The notes under the pieces are model-generated. The model saw only the letters and a program-made list of their open reading frames with translations, made no database searches and had not been told where the DNA came from. Source: Persicaria tinctoria (taxonomy: Eukaryota > Streptophyta > Magnoliopsida > Caryophyllales > Polygonaceae). Taken from it: a DNA stretch of 64,000 bases. The stretch is from NCBI GenBank assembly GCA_037127255.1, contig JBANSL010000004.1:35117467-35181466 (forward strand), written 5' to 3'. The translations under genes were made by a program, and so were the position numbers. Shown here in pieces: positions 35,816 to 48,596 of this stretch; the first letter of the stretch is position 1, and each line of letters starts with the position of its first letter.

Positions 35816-36241
35816 GTGGCTACACCAACCAATTCCATTGAATCCCTTTACAATTTACACCCTCTCTCTTACTTGACTTCGCCGGCAACCGTCATGAAAG
35901 AAGCTATATCGCCGGACGACATCACCGACCTCCTCGAAGTCTGCAATCGTCACCTCGCCTCCCTCCTCGATGATCACCAATCTCCGCTGTCTCCACCACT
36001 CTCTCCTCCGCACTCGACCTCGATTCCATCTCCGCTGTCCTTGACCACCCCGTTCGCTACTCCGACATCCTACGCTCTCCTTGATTTCTCCGGCATCCTC
36101 CAGGCTTTCAAATTGGAGCTCCGAAATCGAAAGTGTCGGCTAACGAGAGGAGCATGTTCAGGGGGATCCACTACTACGTACTTGTTCGTGGAAGAGGTCA
36201 AAATCGGTGAGGGTACTCAGAGACGGTGGATGCTACGGTAA
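35816..36241 (+). pseudogene. Unidentified coding-like fragment in the Pack element
   Basis: The open frame of 141 codons from ATG 35816 contains MKEAISPDDITDLLEVCNRH followed by a proline/serine-rich stretch. A different frame becomes plausible after about 35995 (SALDLDSISAVLDHP), which suggests a frameshifted captured exon. I do not recognise the parent gene. GC-rich composition contrasts with its AT-rich surroundings, as expected of captured host coding DNA. Confidence 0.4.
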
Positions 36242-36464
36242 GAGAAGGGAGCAGATCTAAGATCTCCATGGAAGCTGAGAGCGAGATCTGGAAGATTGGA
36301 AAGAGACTAAAAGAACGGTTATAAAATTAAGCGCGTGAGGTTAAAATCTGGCCCAATTTTTTTAATTAATATTTTAATAAATTCAACCAATCAGATTACT
36401 TCTTTCCTTCTTACCAGAAAAGATTATTCTCACTTGAACCCTCCCCTATATATATATATATATA

Positions 36465-37137
36465 GGCGTGACTTGTCACGATTGTAACCCATAGACCTAT
36501 TAACGGTTTTCTGAATATACAAAGGGTTAATGTACATTGGTGAATTTCAATTATTTATAATAAGCGATATCTTCGTAGAAGAAGCAGAAGAAGATTTGAA
36601 GATGTTTGGATGTTAGTTCACCTTAATTTAATTATAGGTAGGGTCCGCCTTTGACTTGCAATCTTCCCAAGTCCCAACATCCAATATATATGTCATGGGT
36701 GCAAGGCACGTTTAAACAACAATAAATTCGATGTAATTTTATTCTCTCTGATAGAGAAGTGTTGTGGGGCTTGCAAATCAAATTGATGTTTTAGCGAGCA
36801 TTGGAAAGGGCCATTCAATTAGAGTACGTTGGATACATGTACGAATGCACAATAAGTCCAATATATAAGACTAATCTGACTTCATCTAGAAAGCCACCTA
36901 ATAAAGGATAAATCATTATTACTACATCCATGTGTTTATATTTCTTCGCTATTTCCGAATGGAACACCATACAATTTTTTTTGGAAGTTTTGATGGTCGT
37001 CAAGGACCTTTGTGTTTTGGTGCTTACAATAACTCTATATGGTTTATTATATGTGTAGTGTATCCTTGTTGTTTTGGCAGGAGAAAGGGAGATCGTAAAG
37101 ATAGAATTCTCACATAATGGTATTGAGGCTCACAGTA
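36465..37137. other. Gene-free spacer left of CACTA F
   Basis: AT-rich; no gene recognised. The last three bases (37135-37137, gta) are the target duplication of element F. Confidence 0.6.
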
Positions 37138-37170
37138 CACTATACCAGTTTGACATTTTAGACACGGGCA
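37138..37170 (+). repeat. Left terminal inverted repeat of CACTA F
   Basis: Starts CACTATACCAGTTTGAC and continues TTTAGACACGG. It pairs with 48848-48882. Immediately inside are GGACG-type subterminal words. Confidence 0.9.
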
Positions 37171-40100
37171 AATTCCCCCTGAAGAGTGTTTTGGACGCCT
37201 AGTAATTTTAGGGACGTACATTCGTCCCCTAAGGTATGTGCCTTGTAAAGCGACCCTATAGCACTTAAAAGACGGACCAATTGAACCCCAGTCCCTTGTT
37301 TTACATCCAAGCGACCGGGCCCCGAGGCCATTGTCAGACAATATATTGTTGAGGTCACCACTAAAGTTTGTGTCTTGGTAACTGAGGGGGGAACATAAGG
37401 TGAATGTATGTTGTGGCTTGGCGAACATCTGGTTATTCATGTTGTCCCTCAAAGTGTTTAGGTGACGAACATTTGGTTAGTCAGGTTGTCTCTCAAAGTT
37501 TTACGTGACGAACATCATTTTGGTTATTGAACCTCGACCTTCAGACCATTCAACGGACAACGTTTGTTGTGACCTGAGAGTTTTGGGGATCAATTTTGGG
37601 TTCAAAATGTTTGTGGTTTCAGTTAATAGGATTTTAGTCGTTTTAGGTTTGTAGCTTGAGTATATTAAAAATTAAAAACATATACGCTGCATTTTGTGGT
37701 GCTCCCTGTCCGAAACCAAATGTAACTCACAAACACCGCATACAAAATAGAGTGCAACAGCAAGCATATTCCATACAAACCAAACACATTGTCAATACAT
37801 AAAAACCTGCAACACCATATCCATGTTGTTCATCAACCAACCCAAACACCCATTTCATCAAACAACCTACCAATGTACTTGAGTTCAAACAAACAAACTG
37901 CACTTAAGTTTAGAAACACCATGTTCAAACACAAACTGCACTTAAAGTCTAGAATTGTGACTCAAAAGTTGTAGAAACTAACCCAAAAGTGAAGCAAATA
38001 AGCTGTTTAAGCTGCAACCAAGTTCGTGTTAATTGTCACCTACCTAGATCGCCAAGTACTCAAACCTGCACATCGGTAGGGAAGTGCTGAGCCATCAGCC
38101 TCTCAAAGCGTTCCATTTGTTCCTTCATCTGATCATATTTTTCATTTGTGAGCTTGGCATCCTCCTCAGCCTTCCTTGCTAGCCCATTAGCCTCCCTAGC
38201 TTGGTCTTCCAGCTCTTGTCTTTTTGCCGGACATAGAGTGGACCAGTCAGCCCCTCGCTTCATTGGAGGCATCCTCAAAGCCGTATCCATCCCTAAATGA
38301 AGGCAAAGAAAGTGAAATTTACATAGATATAAAATGTAAAAAAAAAATCAGATTGATAACATGAAAATGACAGTATGACATTGGTTCCTTAAATCTGATG
38401 ATAAAGTTCCTAAAATCAATTAGATTTCATGCTCTTATTCAGTTGGATTTCATGTTATCATGTAGCTCTTAAATGATGTAAAGTTATGAAAATCGGATTT
38501 TAAAGTTCCTAACTCAGTTTGAGATGAATCAACTTATATGTAATTGAACTCATTTTAATTATCAATTATTAAACTCATTTTAAAGCTGTATATAACTTGG
38601 TTTACCTCGTACAATAGTGCCCCTCCTCTCTCCAAAGCCCTTAACGATTATCTCACACTGAGTAGCTACTGGTATGACATCATGATCTTCTTCCTTTGGT
38701 CGCGAACTCACATAGTCGTTAATTGCCTACTGCATAATTTCCTAGGAACACAAACAAAACATTAGCATCATACACAATAAAATCATCCATGTAACTCATC
38801 AATCACATCCTAGAAGTCAGAGATAGCGAAACCGTAAGTATTCACTCACCATTGTCGACTCGTCTTCATCGTGCTGGAGGTATTCGTCTATTGAAGCTTG
38901 CACAAAAGAGGCTAAGTGTCCGTCCTTGTAAAGCTGCTCTCCCCGGTAGCATACAGGTCTAGGCCCTGAGTGGTGCTTGATAGGCTTGGGATTCTTAGTT
39001 CTGTTGAGCTTGTTGCGGTTGCTTATTGCCTCCAAAGATACAAGAACATATAAACATCAAAGAACAACAACACTAAAGCTATGGAAACAGTTGAATGAAA
39101 AAGAAACAAAAAAGCTAACCGGTTTGTCAAGGGCAAGGAACTCCATCTCCACAAGGTAGCGCCATTGCTCAGGATGGCGTTTGAACTCAAGAGGTATGGT
39201 TGGACCATGCTTCAAGAAGTGGGAATGACACTTGTACTTCCAACTGCGGTATCTTGATGCTGCCTGAGTCTTAATATACTTCTTCAATTTTTCATCATCA
39301 GGAGATACAACGTACATATTCTACATAAATAAGAATGAAATTATATATGTCAATTACCAGTTCTGAAATTTTAGATGCAATAATAAAAATTTATTTATAC
39401 TGGATCAACTAACTATCCGCACATATCAAACTTGATGGTGAATTAAGCTTGATGAAGATTGAGATCAACCTTGATCATACAGAATGCAAGTGAAGAACAC
39501 AAAACAAGAGAGATGGGCAAAGCAAAGTGAAAATGAACAAATGCAAGTGAGGAAAACAATTTGTTGCATTCAGAATGCAAGTGAAGAACACAGAACAACT
39601 AACTATCAAAATGCAGTTTCTTGCATTCAGTGAAAATGATCAGATAATGAACAATGGGCAAAGCAAAGGGTATTTAACTCCCAAGACATTGACAACTAAC
39701 TATCAGCAACTACCAAACTCCTAAAAAATTTCCATATCATTATCAGACCATTATAAAATTCAGCAAATACCAAACTAAAAGCTAATATGAAACTCCTAAA
39801 ACTAACAACAACTACCAGACGCCCAAAACTCCTAAACCATTATCAAAATTCAGCAAATACCAATCTCATAACACATTATAAAATCTAGCAAAATAAACAC
39901 TTCAATTTATTAACAGCAACTCCTAAACTAGCAGACAAAATAGTAAAAGATGGGCAGAGAATAATTGATTACATCCAGATAAACGGCAAGCGTATCCTTG
40001 TGCTCCTTCTCAAGCTGGTCAAAGGAGGAGGCTAACATAGGCACATGTGTCTTCACAACAGTCCCTATGTCCCTAATCAGCAAGCTGTATTGGCTGAGCT

Positions 40101-40797
40101 CGGGGTTTCCATGGAACTCCGACCACGAAATTTCGATCTTTCCAGAGACCCTCACTATCTGCATAGTCTTGTCACTCACCACAGTTCTTCCTTTCCCTAC
40201 AAATGATCAAGAGAACGATTAGAGAAACAAATACACATACAAACCCTAATTTTTGGGGAATCAGAAAACCCTAAAACAAAGATAAACCCTAAAAATCTAT
40301 ATTCTCTCTGAAATCATCAAACAAAGATAAACCCTATAAAAAATAGGGAATCAAATAACCCTAAAACCTCTTAAATTATTAAAAAAACAACCTCGAATAA
40401 GTAGATAGACCTCTTGGGGTGCTTGCTCTTCCTGTTCTCCACCGACCGACAGAGGGGGGATGGAGGGGTGATCGATCGAGCCCGTGAGGCACTGACTGAC
40501 TCAGAGGATGCCGGAGGGGTGGTTAACTGAGCCCGTGCGCCACCGACATACGGAGAAGAGTCTAGAGGGGTTGTGGCCTCATCTTCCGCTACAATCACTG
40601 ATAGAGGGAGGGGGGGTTGCCTATTGGGTTGTGGTCGTCGGTGTTGGAAAGGAGGCCATGGGTGCCGGCAAGGAAGAGCTGCCCCGTACCAGTCGTCTCT
40701 TCAGGGGTGGTGGCTTCCAAGGAGTTGTTGTCTTCCGAAGACTCCTCCGAAGTGGTGGTGATGTGGGCTCAGTTGGCCTCCGAGGTGGTGGTGACGC

Positions 40798-41710
40798 TGT
40801 TGTAGGAGAAAATCGAGATTGCAAATAGAATGTGAATAAAGTAAGCAAACCGATTCAGCTTTCAGCAAATAATGTTCAAGACTCCCTCCCGATGTAGCAG
40901 CAGGAAGTCAGGTTTGATCCTCGAGGAAGCTGGTCAGTGGATCTCAGGTAGCGGAGGGATCTCACGGGCATAACACGACTTCAGAGGTACTCGACCTCGA
41001 CTAAAGTTAGTCGACAGGGGCCTGGTATAGTCGAATCTGAGCAAGCAACAGTCACTAGAGTTGGTCGATCTCGAGGAGTCAACTCGACATCGAGAAAACT
41101 GGCCGAAATCGAGGAAGCTTGTCGAAGTCGACTAACTTGCAGAGACAGAAACAACAACGATCTTTGCTCGATCAAAAATGAGTAGTCGACGGCGACCAAG
41201 GTTGGTCGAAATCGAGGAGGCAACAGTAACAAAACAAAGGCAAATTTCGAAATAAACTATGTATGAAAAAGAACTTCCATGATCGGGGTTTGCAACAACG
41301 ATAACCAAACATACATAAGGCAAGATAAAGAAGAATAATCATGCCATCTCATCGAAGGATCAAGCTTTCGCCTTTTCCAACAATTAGACAACTCTTTCAA
41401 GAAACCCTAATTGTATCTACCGATTTTATGCGCATAATCCAAGTTGTTAACATGGATCTCTATTAAATAGGTAATAAACATATAAAAGGCAGTGGATGAT
41501 CAAAGCATAATAAAGGTCGAATCTTTACCTCAAACACGCTTGGCTATCGCTAGGCTCACCCCAACCCTAGAAGTGGGTGGACTACTCGCTCTTCATCACA
41601 TGGAAACTCATCAATAATAAAAGGAAATAACTTTGCATTAATAAACTAAATAAAAGCTTACAACTAATCGAAGCCAAATTTCTTTCGCTCTCTTGCTCCT
41701 ACTCGGCTTG

Positions 41711-41748
<38 letters not shown>

Positions 41749-42552
41749 CTCGTTCTCTAGAATTGAATGATTAAAAACTAGCCCCATGGGCTTTATTTAC
41801 AGGCTTTAAATCCTTTATATCCAAGGAAATAAATCTCTGTCTAGCCCTAAAGATATAAATTTAATAAAAGAAACATTTATCTAAAAAGGAAAATATCTAA
41901 ATCTTCATGTGGTGGATAAATCTTCTTTCTCATAGATAGATCTTGATAGAATTGTGATAGATCAGGCCTTCCTTCGTGCCCAAGTCATCCACGTGTGCTC
42001 GGATTGGCCAACGGACTCGCGGCCAAAATTCAGCTTGGTCGACATCGACCAATTTTGGTCGATGTCAAGGAAACTCCTCGATCTTGCTTCTCTTCTTGGC
42101 TCCTCGAGTTCTCTTCTCCTCTTCGGACTCGAGTTGAGTTTCTGGTTCGGTCGACGTCGAGTAAATGTGTCAGCTCTCGCATTCTTCTCTGTTCTTGAAA
42201 CACACTTTCACAAGTCCTCGTTCGTCGGATTGACAAATATGAGCATGTGTTGGAACACTCTTTTTGAGGCCTACAACTTTCATGAAGACATCAAAGCTTG
42301 ATTCAGAATGATGGATAGTGAAAAATGGTTTTTTCTCCAGTTGCGCCATCCTTAGCTTCTTCATGAGTTTCCTTTAAGCTCCAAAGTGCGTCCGATTCCT
42401 GCGAAATTAAACAGAAACTAATGTAGAATCCATAATTTGGAAAATAAGTGTAAACTACATAGAATCTGTACTTTTCTAACCCAAATGCATGAAATGCATA
42501 CAGAAATCGATATAAAAGTAAATATAAAACATGTCATAAAACATGGACATCG
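40798..42552 (-). mobile_element. Solo LTR inside CACTA F (same family as 51116-53137)
   Basis: The 1,755-bp insert is flanked by gacgc (40793-40797 and 42553-42557). Comparison with E at 24318-24360 shows an uninterrupted site with a single copy, confirming the insertion. The element-strand end is CCTACAACA. The other end lacks the TGTTGTG start seen in the second copy and begins CGATGTCCATG. It matches 51116-53137 throughout and contains clusters of TCGA words and a (CT)n at 41713-41744. Confidence 0.85.
41713..41744. repeat. (CT)n microsatellite in the solo LTR
   Basis: About 16 units. Confidence 0.95.
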
Positions 42553-42827
42553 GACGCCGACTGAGTTGGCCTCCTAGGTGGTGGTGACGCCGGCTCGGTT
42601 GCCCTCCCAGGTGGTGGTTAAGTGAGATGAGTTGGCCCCCAAGGTGACCTCCGAGGAGTAGGGGCCTCTGAAGTCACAACCACATAGGGGGCCGGTTGTG
42701 GAGTGGTCGTCGGAGTCGGCGGTGGTGGAGTAACCCTTGGGCGAATGTGGACCTTCTTTGCCTTTTTTGGTGGCGCGATGGAAGAGGAATCAGCGGTTGT
42801 GAGCTTGAAGATTGAAGAGGAATCGGC

Positions 42828-43008
42828 GGGGGGGGGGGGGGGGAGAGGAGGGTTTGGGAGGTTTGAAGTTTCAGAAATGAGAGAGACTGAGGAGGGTTGG
42901 GGTTTGAGAAATGAGGAGAGTTGTTTAAGAAATGAGAGAGAGGGTTGGGGTTAGATCCGAACGAGACCTCTTCGAAAGCAGTGAAAATATTGGGAGGGGG
43001 GGGGGGGG
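42828..43008. repeat. Two G homopolymer runs upstream of the F second ORF
   Basis: Runs of 16 G at 42828-42843 and 13 G at 42996-43008. The second is at the same place as the C run of copy E. Confidence 0.9.
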
Positions 43009-43293
43009 CGAGGTGGGGAATCCCGCCTTAATTGGAATTCATTCAACACACGAACGAAGGTTATGTTGGTCCTTTCAATAATCAGTATCGACCAAGTACA
43101 AATTACAAAAGCTGCTCGACTTCGACCAACCCAAAAGAAGTCGATCATATGTATTGCTTCATTCATACGTCTCCATCTCAAAGGAAATTTAGAGATCTCA
43201 GTCTTGATCATATGTTTTGCTTCATTCTTCCTCCTCGACGTCTTCCCTGTCCTAGACGTCTTCACTGTCCTCGACTTCCGTTTCAATCTCATC

Positions 43294-46007
43294 CTATTCG
43301 TAGGCTTCATCTTCAGTTTCGACCTCGTATTCTTCCTCAACTTCGGTATCTTCGCTCTCTTCTTCATCATCGCTCTCTTCTTCATCATCGCTCTCTTCTA
43401 CATGGTTGAATAGTTGTAGATCAACGATAAGGTTAAAATGCCCAGTAATGACAGGGGCGTCCTCTTGATAGGCTTCATCTCTGCCTGGAATGATATCACC
43501 TTCGATTGTCGCCAAGGTTCTAGCATCATATATATATGTTCCTATGTGACATTACATTGACCACCTTCCGTCCATCGCCCATCTTTGGTTCATCCACATA
43601 GAACACTTGCTTTGCCTTGGGTGTGAAACAGAATGGAGAATCATCAAACCAACTGCCATTTGTGTCAATAGATAACAACCTATGATCGAACATATGCGTG
43701 ATATCGAGATTTTTGGGATTAGTGTCATACCATTTGCACTTGAATAGCACCACTGGCATTTCGTTGGCGTACAACAGTTCAACCACAGCTTCAAGGATGT
43801 CGTAGTAGGCGGTGTCCTTTGTACTTACCATCACTCCACAATTTTGGGTAAGCAATTTTCTATCTCTATTATACGAAACAAAATTCACTCATATTCACAA
43901 CACATGATGAGTAAATTCTATGGAGTTGGGTTTTTCTCGCCAAATTAAGAATATCTGGTTTAACATATGTAGCCTCGTCTCTTTGGATTCGATAGATATG
44001 TCAATAAGTGTCCATTAACTAGTACAACGATGACAACAATGTCATTAACCCACGAATAACATAACTACGAAGACTGCTTACCCATCCGATGAAATAGCGA
44101 TGGAAATACAACATACGATCCTTTTCATTGTGATTTGTGTAAGTGTAATGTTGTGTGTAGAGCTCCTCATGTGCATTTAAGTAGATTGACACCTCCTCAT
44201 AGTGAAGTAAAACTTTCCAATGAGCCTCCAGAATATCATCTCCACTTAGTCGTGCACATGAAATATAGCTTTGTGGGAGAACAAGCTCGAAAACAACATA
44301 AATATCGAACACAGAAGGAGTAGTGGTTGATGTCCCATGCTGGCCTTCTTCAACCTCCAAGTAAAAATTAAAATAGGTCACTGCCTCTTTTGTAATGTCA
44401 CGTGTGGTAATGGTCCCTTCTTGGTAACGAGGATTGACAGCATATTTCTTGTATGTGGCAAGTTGTCTGAAATAGGATGGGTGACTTTCAATGCGACGAT
44501 ATGATCAAAAGGTATATATGAAACGGAATTAAAGATGATATTAAGACATGTACCGTTCTATTGGATACATCCAGGTGTAATGTACATGGCCGGTGAGCAA
44601 CACTTGGTGAGGATGGTTTAACGGAAGCGATATGCGGTGACCATCGTAGACCATTTTCCCGCATTAAAATGTTGATGAAATATCATCCAAACAGGTAGGC
44701 CAGGCTTTATACCCCTTAGTGGCTGACCCAGCCACCATCCCTAAACCAGGAAAGTCATTGATAGTCCACAACACAGCTACTTTCATCGTGAAAGTTGATT
44801 GCGAGTAATGATCAACCGTACAGACTCCAGTGTGCCATACTTGAAGCAACTCGTCAATCAAGGGCTCTAGGAAAACACTTAGACACTTCCCAGCTGACTT
44901 CGGACCTAGGAACAGCAATGTCAACATGTTGAACTCCTTCTTCATGCACATCGATGGTCATAAATTATATGGAAGTAAAATGACAGGCCATGTACTGTGT
45001 GTAGTTGTAATATTCCCAAATCGATTGAATCCATCAGTTGCTAGCTCAAGCCGCACGTTCCTCGCGTCATGAGAAAAATGAGGGTACAGTCTATCAAATT
45101 CTTGCCAGGCTTCCCCATCTGCAGGATATTTCAAATATCCATCATCTTTCACCTGTGAGGCATGCCACCACATTTCCTTTAAAACATCTTTGGACATGAA
45201 GAAGCGTTTCAGTCTAGGAGTCAAACGAAAGTACTTTACCACTTTTCTAGCAATCTTGCATCCATCCTCACCTACCCGTGTCTTCCATCTTGAAGTATGG
45301 CATATGAAACACACTTCTAGATCTGAATACCTCTTATAAAACAACACACAATTGTAATGACAAGCATTAATATCCACATAACTCAATCTGATATCCTTGC
45401 ACACCTTGCGAACCCTTTTCTAATCTGATATCCACACATAGATGTCATCCACACACTTATCAAACATCCCCTGTTTTTCCTTTAACTTCATTGCCCTCAA
45501 AACAACGCTCAAAATAGTTTCCTTACATCCATCAAACAACAGAGTTCGAGCTTCCACTAGCAGTCTCTCATATTTTTCATAATCATCGCCCACCACATCC
45601 TCAAAACGAACTAAATCATCAACTGCCTCATATCCGATATGATACGAGAAGTTGTCATGAAGAATGTTTATCATCGGATCAACGCTAGAAGAACTTGAAG
45701 CCCCTTGCTTTAAATATCGCGTTCTGGCAAGGGAGAAACTCGGTGAAACCGGGGCTTCACCATGTTTGTCCCAACCTGTATAACATGGATCCATACCTCT
45801 ACGATACAAGTGTGAAAACATTTGTCCAGGTGTCAATGGTTCTCGACCATTATGAAAATGGTTGGACGGACAATGAAAATGGGTCCCCCCTATTGCTTTC
45901 TCAATCTCATGGACAATTCGCACAAACTCGATTATCCCATCAACGTATCCTTTAGATTGAAAAGGAAGTTGCATCCAATTCTTATCCACCATCTTTTTGC
46001 ATACCAC
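43294..46007 (-). pseudogene. CACTA TNPD/TNP2 transposase, decayed
   Basis: The N-terminal segment (46007-45420) matches the Transpos_assoc domain: DKNWMQLP, FHCPSNHFHN and FSHLYRRGMDPCYTGWDKHGE. The segment 45404-44958 is the start of Transposase_21 with ACHYNCVLFY and VCFICHTSRWK, and 44951-44664 has CMKKEFNMLTLLFLGPKS and LWTINDFPGLG. The segment 43888-43526 resembles DUF4216 (YDTNPKNLDI, AKQVFYVDEP), followed by an acidic tail at 43515-43294. In-frame stops occur at about 45420 and 44958. A short (AT)n expansion near 43530 shifts the frame before the tail. The RT-independent cut-and-paste reaction is the known role of the family. Confidence 0.88.
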
Positions 46008-46029
46008 TCCCTATTAAGAAATATATCCA

Positions 46030-47060
46030 CCATAAATTCAATAAATTTAAACTCTTAACCAACAACACACATCTCTCATCAGCAACGAAAAAAAATCCAC
46101 AATATCAAAGATTACACTCTTAACCAAATTACATGTATCAAGCAACACAAACAACACACATCTCTCATCATATACTGCATACAAATTTCATTCTTCTTAA
46201 AAACTATGAAGTCAAACATCTCATATCCAAATTTCATTCTCCCCAATTTTACAAATTAAAGTTTCTATCAACACAAACACACATATATATACTATATATT
46301 TAATATTTGAAGCAACACAAACACACATATCTCAACATTTCATCCAATTTTCATTCTTTTTCAGAAGTACCAAAAAGTCCACAATTTCAACCCTAGGACA
46401 ACATAAACACATATATACTACTATATATATATAATCAAAATACACAAATGATTTAAAAATGTTTCACATCACTAACCTCAAATGTAACCAATACTTCCTC
46501 AAATGTAACAAATTTGGGGAGAATTTGTGCAGTTTTTTTTTTTATGAAGATCCACCATGAAAGAGAGGATGAAGAGGAAGAGTAAGGCCGGGTGTGTACT
46601 ACTGCTCCCGTATACCCAACACAACATCCTTAAATATTTAAGATAACAAGTACACATTCATGAATGCAGTTGTTGGAAAAGTTGTATTCAAGGGACGAAC
46701 AAATAATTGTTCGTCCCTTGACTGAGGTCAACGTCTGGTCAACTACTGAAACTTGGGTATGTTGAATTGGGCTGAATCTATGTGATTGATCTTTACAAAT
46801 TTAACGGCCTATTTTTTTTTATAGGTCAAATATAACACCCTTGAAGCAACAATTAGCTATGAATCATATGATACAAAACCTACTTGACTTGATGCTAAGT
46901 TCAACAAACCGATATCTGAAATGTTATGTTCAAGAAACCGACATAGTAGCTACAATACGATACAAAACCCTTGAGTTAGAATAGTCTAGTTGCCTTGTTA
47001 CGAAATCCGACGACGAGAACGACAACATTACATGAATTAAGACACGATTACATAAGCTGA
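46030..47060. other. Non-coding 5' part of CACTA F
   Basis: AT-rich, no gene seen. It includes the palindrome AAGGGACGAACA..TGTTCGTCCCTT at 46691-46722, the same word found at the element ends. Confidence 0.6.
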
Positions 47061-47069
47061 AGGCCATGC

Positions 47070-47348
47070 CTACTTCTTCACAAACGACAGAAGGAGTTCT
47101 CCCATCTGACGGTTGTGTTCCGTTAGATCCCGGCTGCGGTCAGTTAGCTCCCGGTTGGTCTCCGTTAGACACCGGTTGCATTCTTCCACTTCATACAGCC
47201 GCTCAATCAGATTTCGGTTGCACTCGGTTAGATCCTGGTTGATTTTTACCATCTGATGAAGCAATGGGTTCTCGCTACTGGTTGCATCATCCTCCTCAGC
47301 AGTCGTGACATGGTTCTTCTTCTCTTTGCCCCACGACACTCCCTCCAT
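47070..47348 (-). CDS. Small coiled-coil ORF in CACTA F, 92 codons
   Basis: The frame starts at ATG 47348 and stops at 47070. After a charged N-terminus, residues 35-85 form a repetitive leucine-rich coil built on variants of ECNRxLTExNREL. It lies between the element end and the TNPD gene on the same strand. It could be an exon of a larger transposon gene or a degenerate relative of the coiled-coil tail of the second ORF. No homologue is recognised. Confidence 0.4.
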   Translation of the reverse strand: MEGVSWGKEKKNHVTTAEEDDATSSENPLLHQMVKINQDLTECNRNLIERLYEVEECNRCLTETNRELTDRSRDLTEHNRQMGELLLSFVKK

Positions 47349-47401
47349 CTCTTCACTCTTGGGAGTCCACTACGAATCATGACATTATATTTATAAGCAT
47401 G

Positions 47402-47405
<4 letters not shown>

Positions 47406-47488
<83 letters not shown>
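47406..47488. repeat. (AT)n microsatellite
   Basis: About 41 units, immediately upstream of the small coiled-coil ORF on its strand. Confidence 0.97.
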
Positions 47489-47490
<2 letters not shown>

Positions 47491-48596
47491 TTTTACGAGG
47501 ATACTAATATATGTATTCATACAATGTATTTGATTATTCAAAGGAAAATAAGTTCCTATGAACAAAACAACATTCAATCTAGAAATACAATGCATCAACA
47601 ATCAACTCAAGAACATATGTACACAACCACCTCAATCAACCCAATAAGTTAGGCAACAAAATCATGTGTAGAAGTTCATCTCCAATAACATAAAAATAAA
47701 ATGAGGGAACAAAGAAGTTAAGGCCAAAAAATTCATCTCCAACAACATCAATCATGAATGAATTACATTCATCTCCAACAAAATCAGTTCCTGCCTTCAT
47801 CATTACAAAGTAAATTAAAAGCAAGTTGTTCACCTGACGTTCGTATGGCTCATCCCCTCCAATCCATGGTTCTTTTTTTGGACAACCGCTCGGCCAACTA
47901 CAAGAAGTGTCTGACATGCATGTGGACGGAACAACAGGGAGTATAAGAAACAATCGAAACCTTATGATTTCATGATATTCTAATTTTTCCCCCAATTGAA
48001 ACCCTTTCGATTTGAACATATTGGGAATTGTAAGCTGAAGCTACACAAACCAGTTGAAAAGCAATGCATTAGGAGTACTCTCATGTCGCAAAGGAAAGAA
48101 GATACCAACTGGTCGGCGGTGAACTGAAACCAAGTCTGTGTGAGTGTATGTGTTGTACAAGCCAATGAGAAGCAATGCAATGGAGGACTCTCATGATGTT
48201 CTCATTCTCCTCTACAAATACCGGTTGTAACAAACTCCCACATCAATGAATTCAGTTCAGTTTTACAAATCTTGATGAAAGAAATGGAGGCTAGGCCGAT
48301 TTTAGTTTGAGATTTATTTTTCAGATTTCACATTCCTTTGAATCACAGATCTGGAATTGAAGCCGAACGAAAACAAATAGCCAATCAATCAAACAGATCA
48401 ATCGAACAAGGAATAAGAAGAGAGATACCTGAGCGTGAGGGCGAGTGAAGAACAAGGAAGGAGATCGAGGACGAGATGCCAAATAGCCCTCCTTGTCTGG
48501 AATAGACGATGCCAAATAACCCCACTGTCCAAAAGAAGACGATATTGCAAACACGTACGGAGAATCACATGTTTTATTTTAAAGTAAAGTTGATTC

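Larger units (their letters stand above)
34035..36446. mobile_element. Pack-type TIR element in (TA)n with captured gene fragments
   Basis: The segment lies between (TA)n tracts (34015-34034 and 36447-36464). Its ends are degenerate inverted repeats: the left end has GGGTTC, AAGGAAAGAAG and CTGATTGGT, and the reverse complement of the right end has GGGTTC, AAGGAAAGAAG and CTGATTGGT at similar spacing over about 70 bp. Inside are arrays of a TGGTTCA repeat and a fragment of a GH17 gene. Gene-fragment capture and TIRs suggest a Pack-MULE-like element. A TSD cannot be read because the flanks are microsatellite. Confidence 0.6.
38060..42785 (-). pseudogene. CACTA second ORF (TNPA-like, probable Ptta/En/Spm), copy F
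   Basis: Exon-like blocks on the minus strand are a proline-rich N-terminus (42785-42558, resuming 40797-40378), about 40196-39975, 39319-39117, 39030-38851, 38745-38607 and 38292-38060. The fourth block (NRNKLNRTKNPKPIKHHSGPR) resembles the plant Ptta/En/Spm transposase region and the last is a coiled coil (KRQELEDQAREANGLARKAEEDA). Compared with E the start codon ATG is changed to GCG, stops occur in the N-terminal block, and a TAG lies in the fifth block. A solo LTR splits the first exon. It probably bound subterminal repeats (inferred). Confidence 0.7.
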
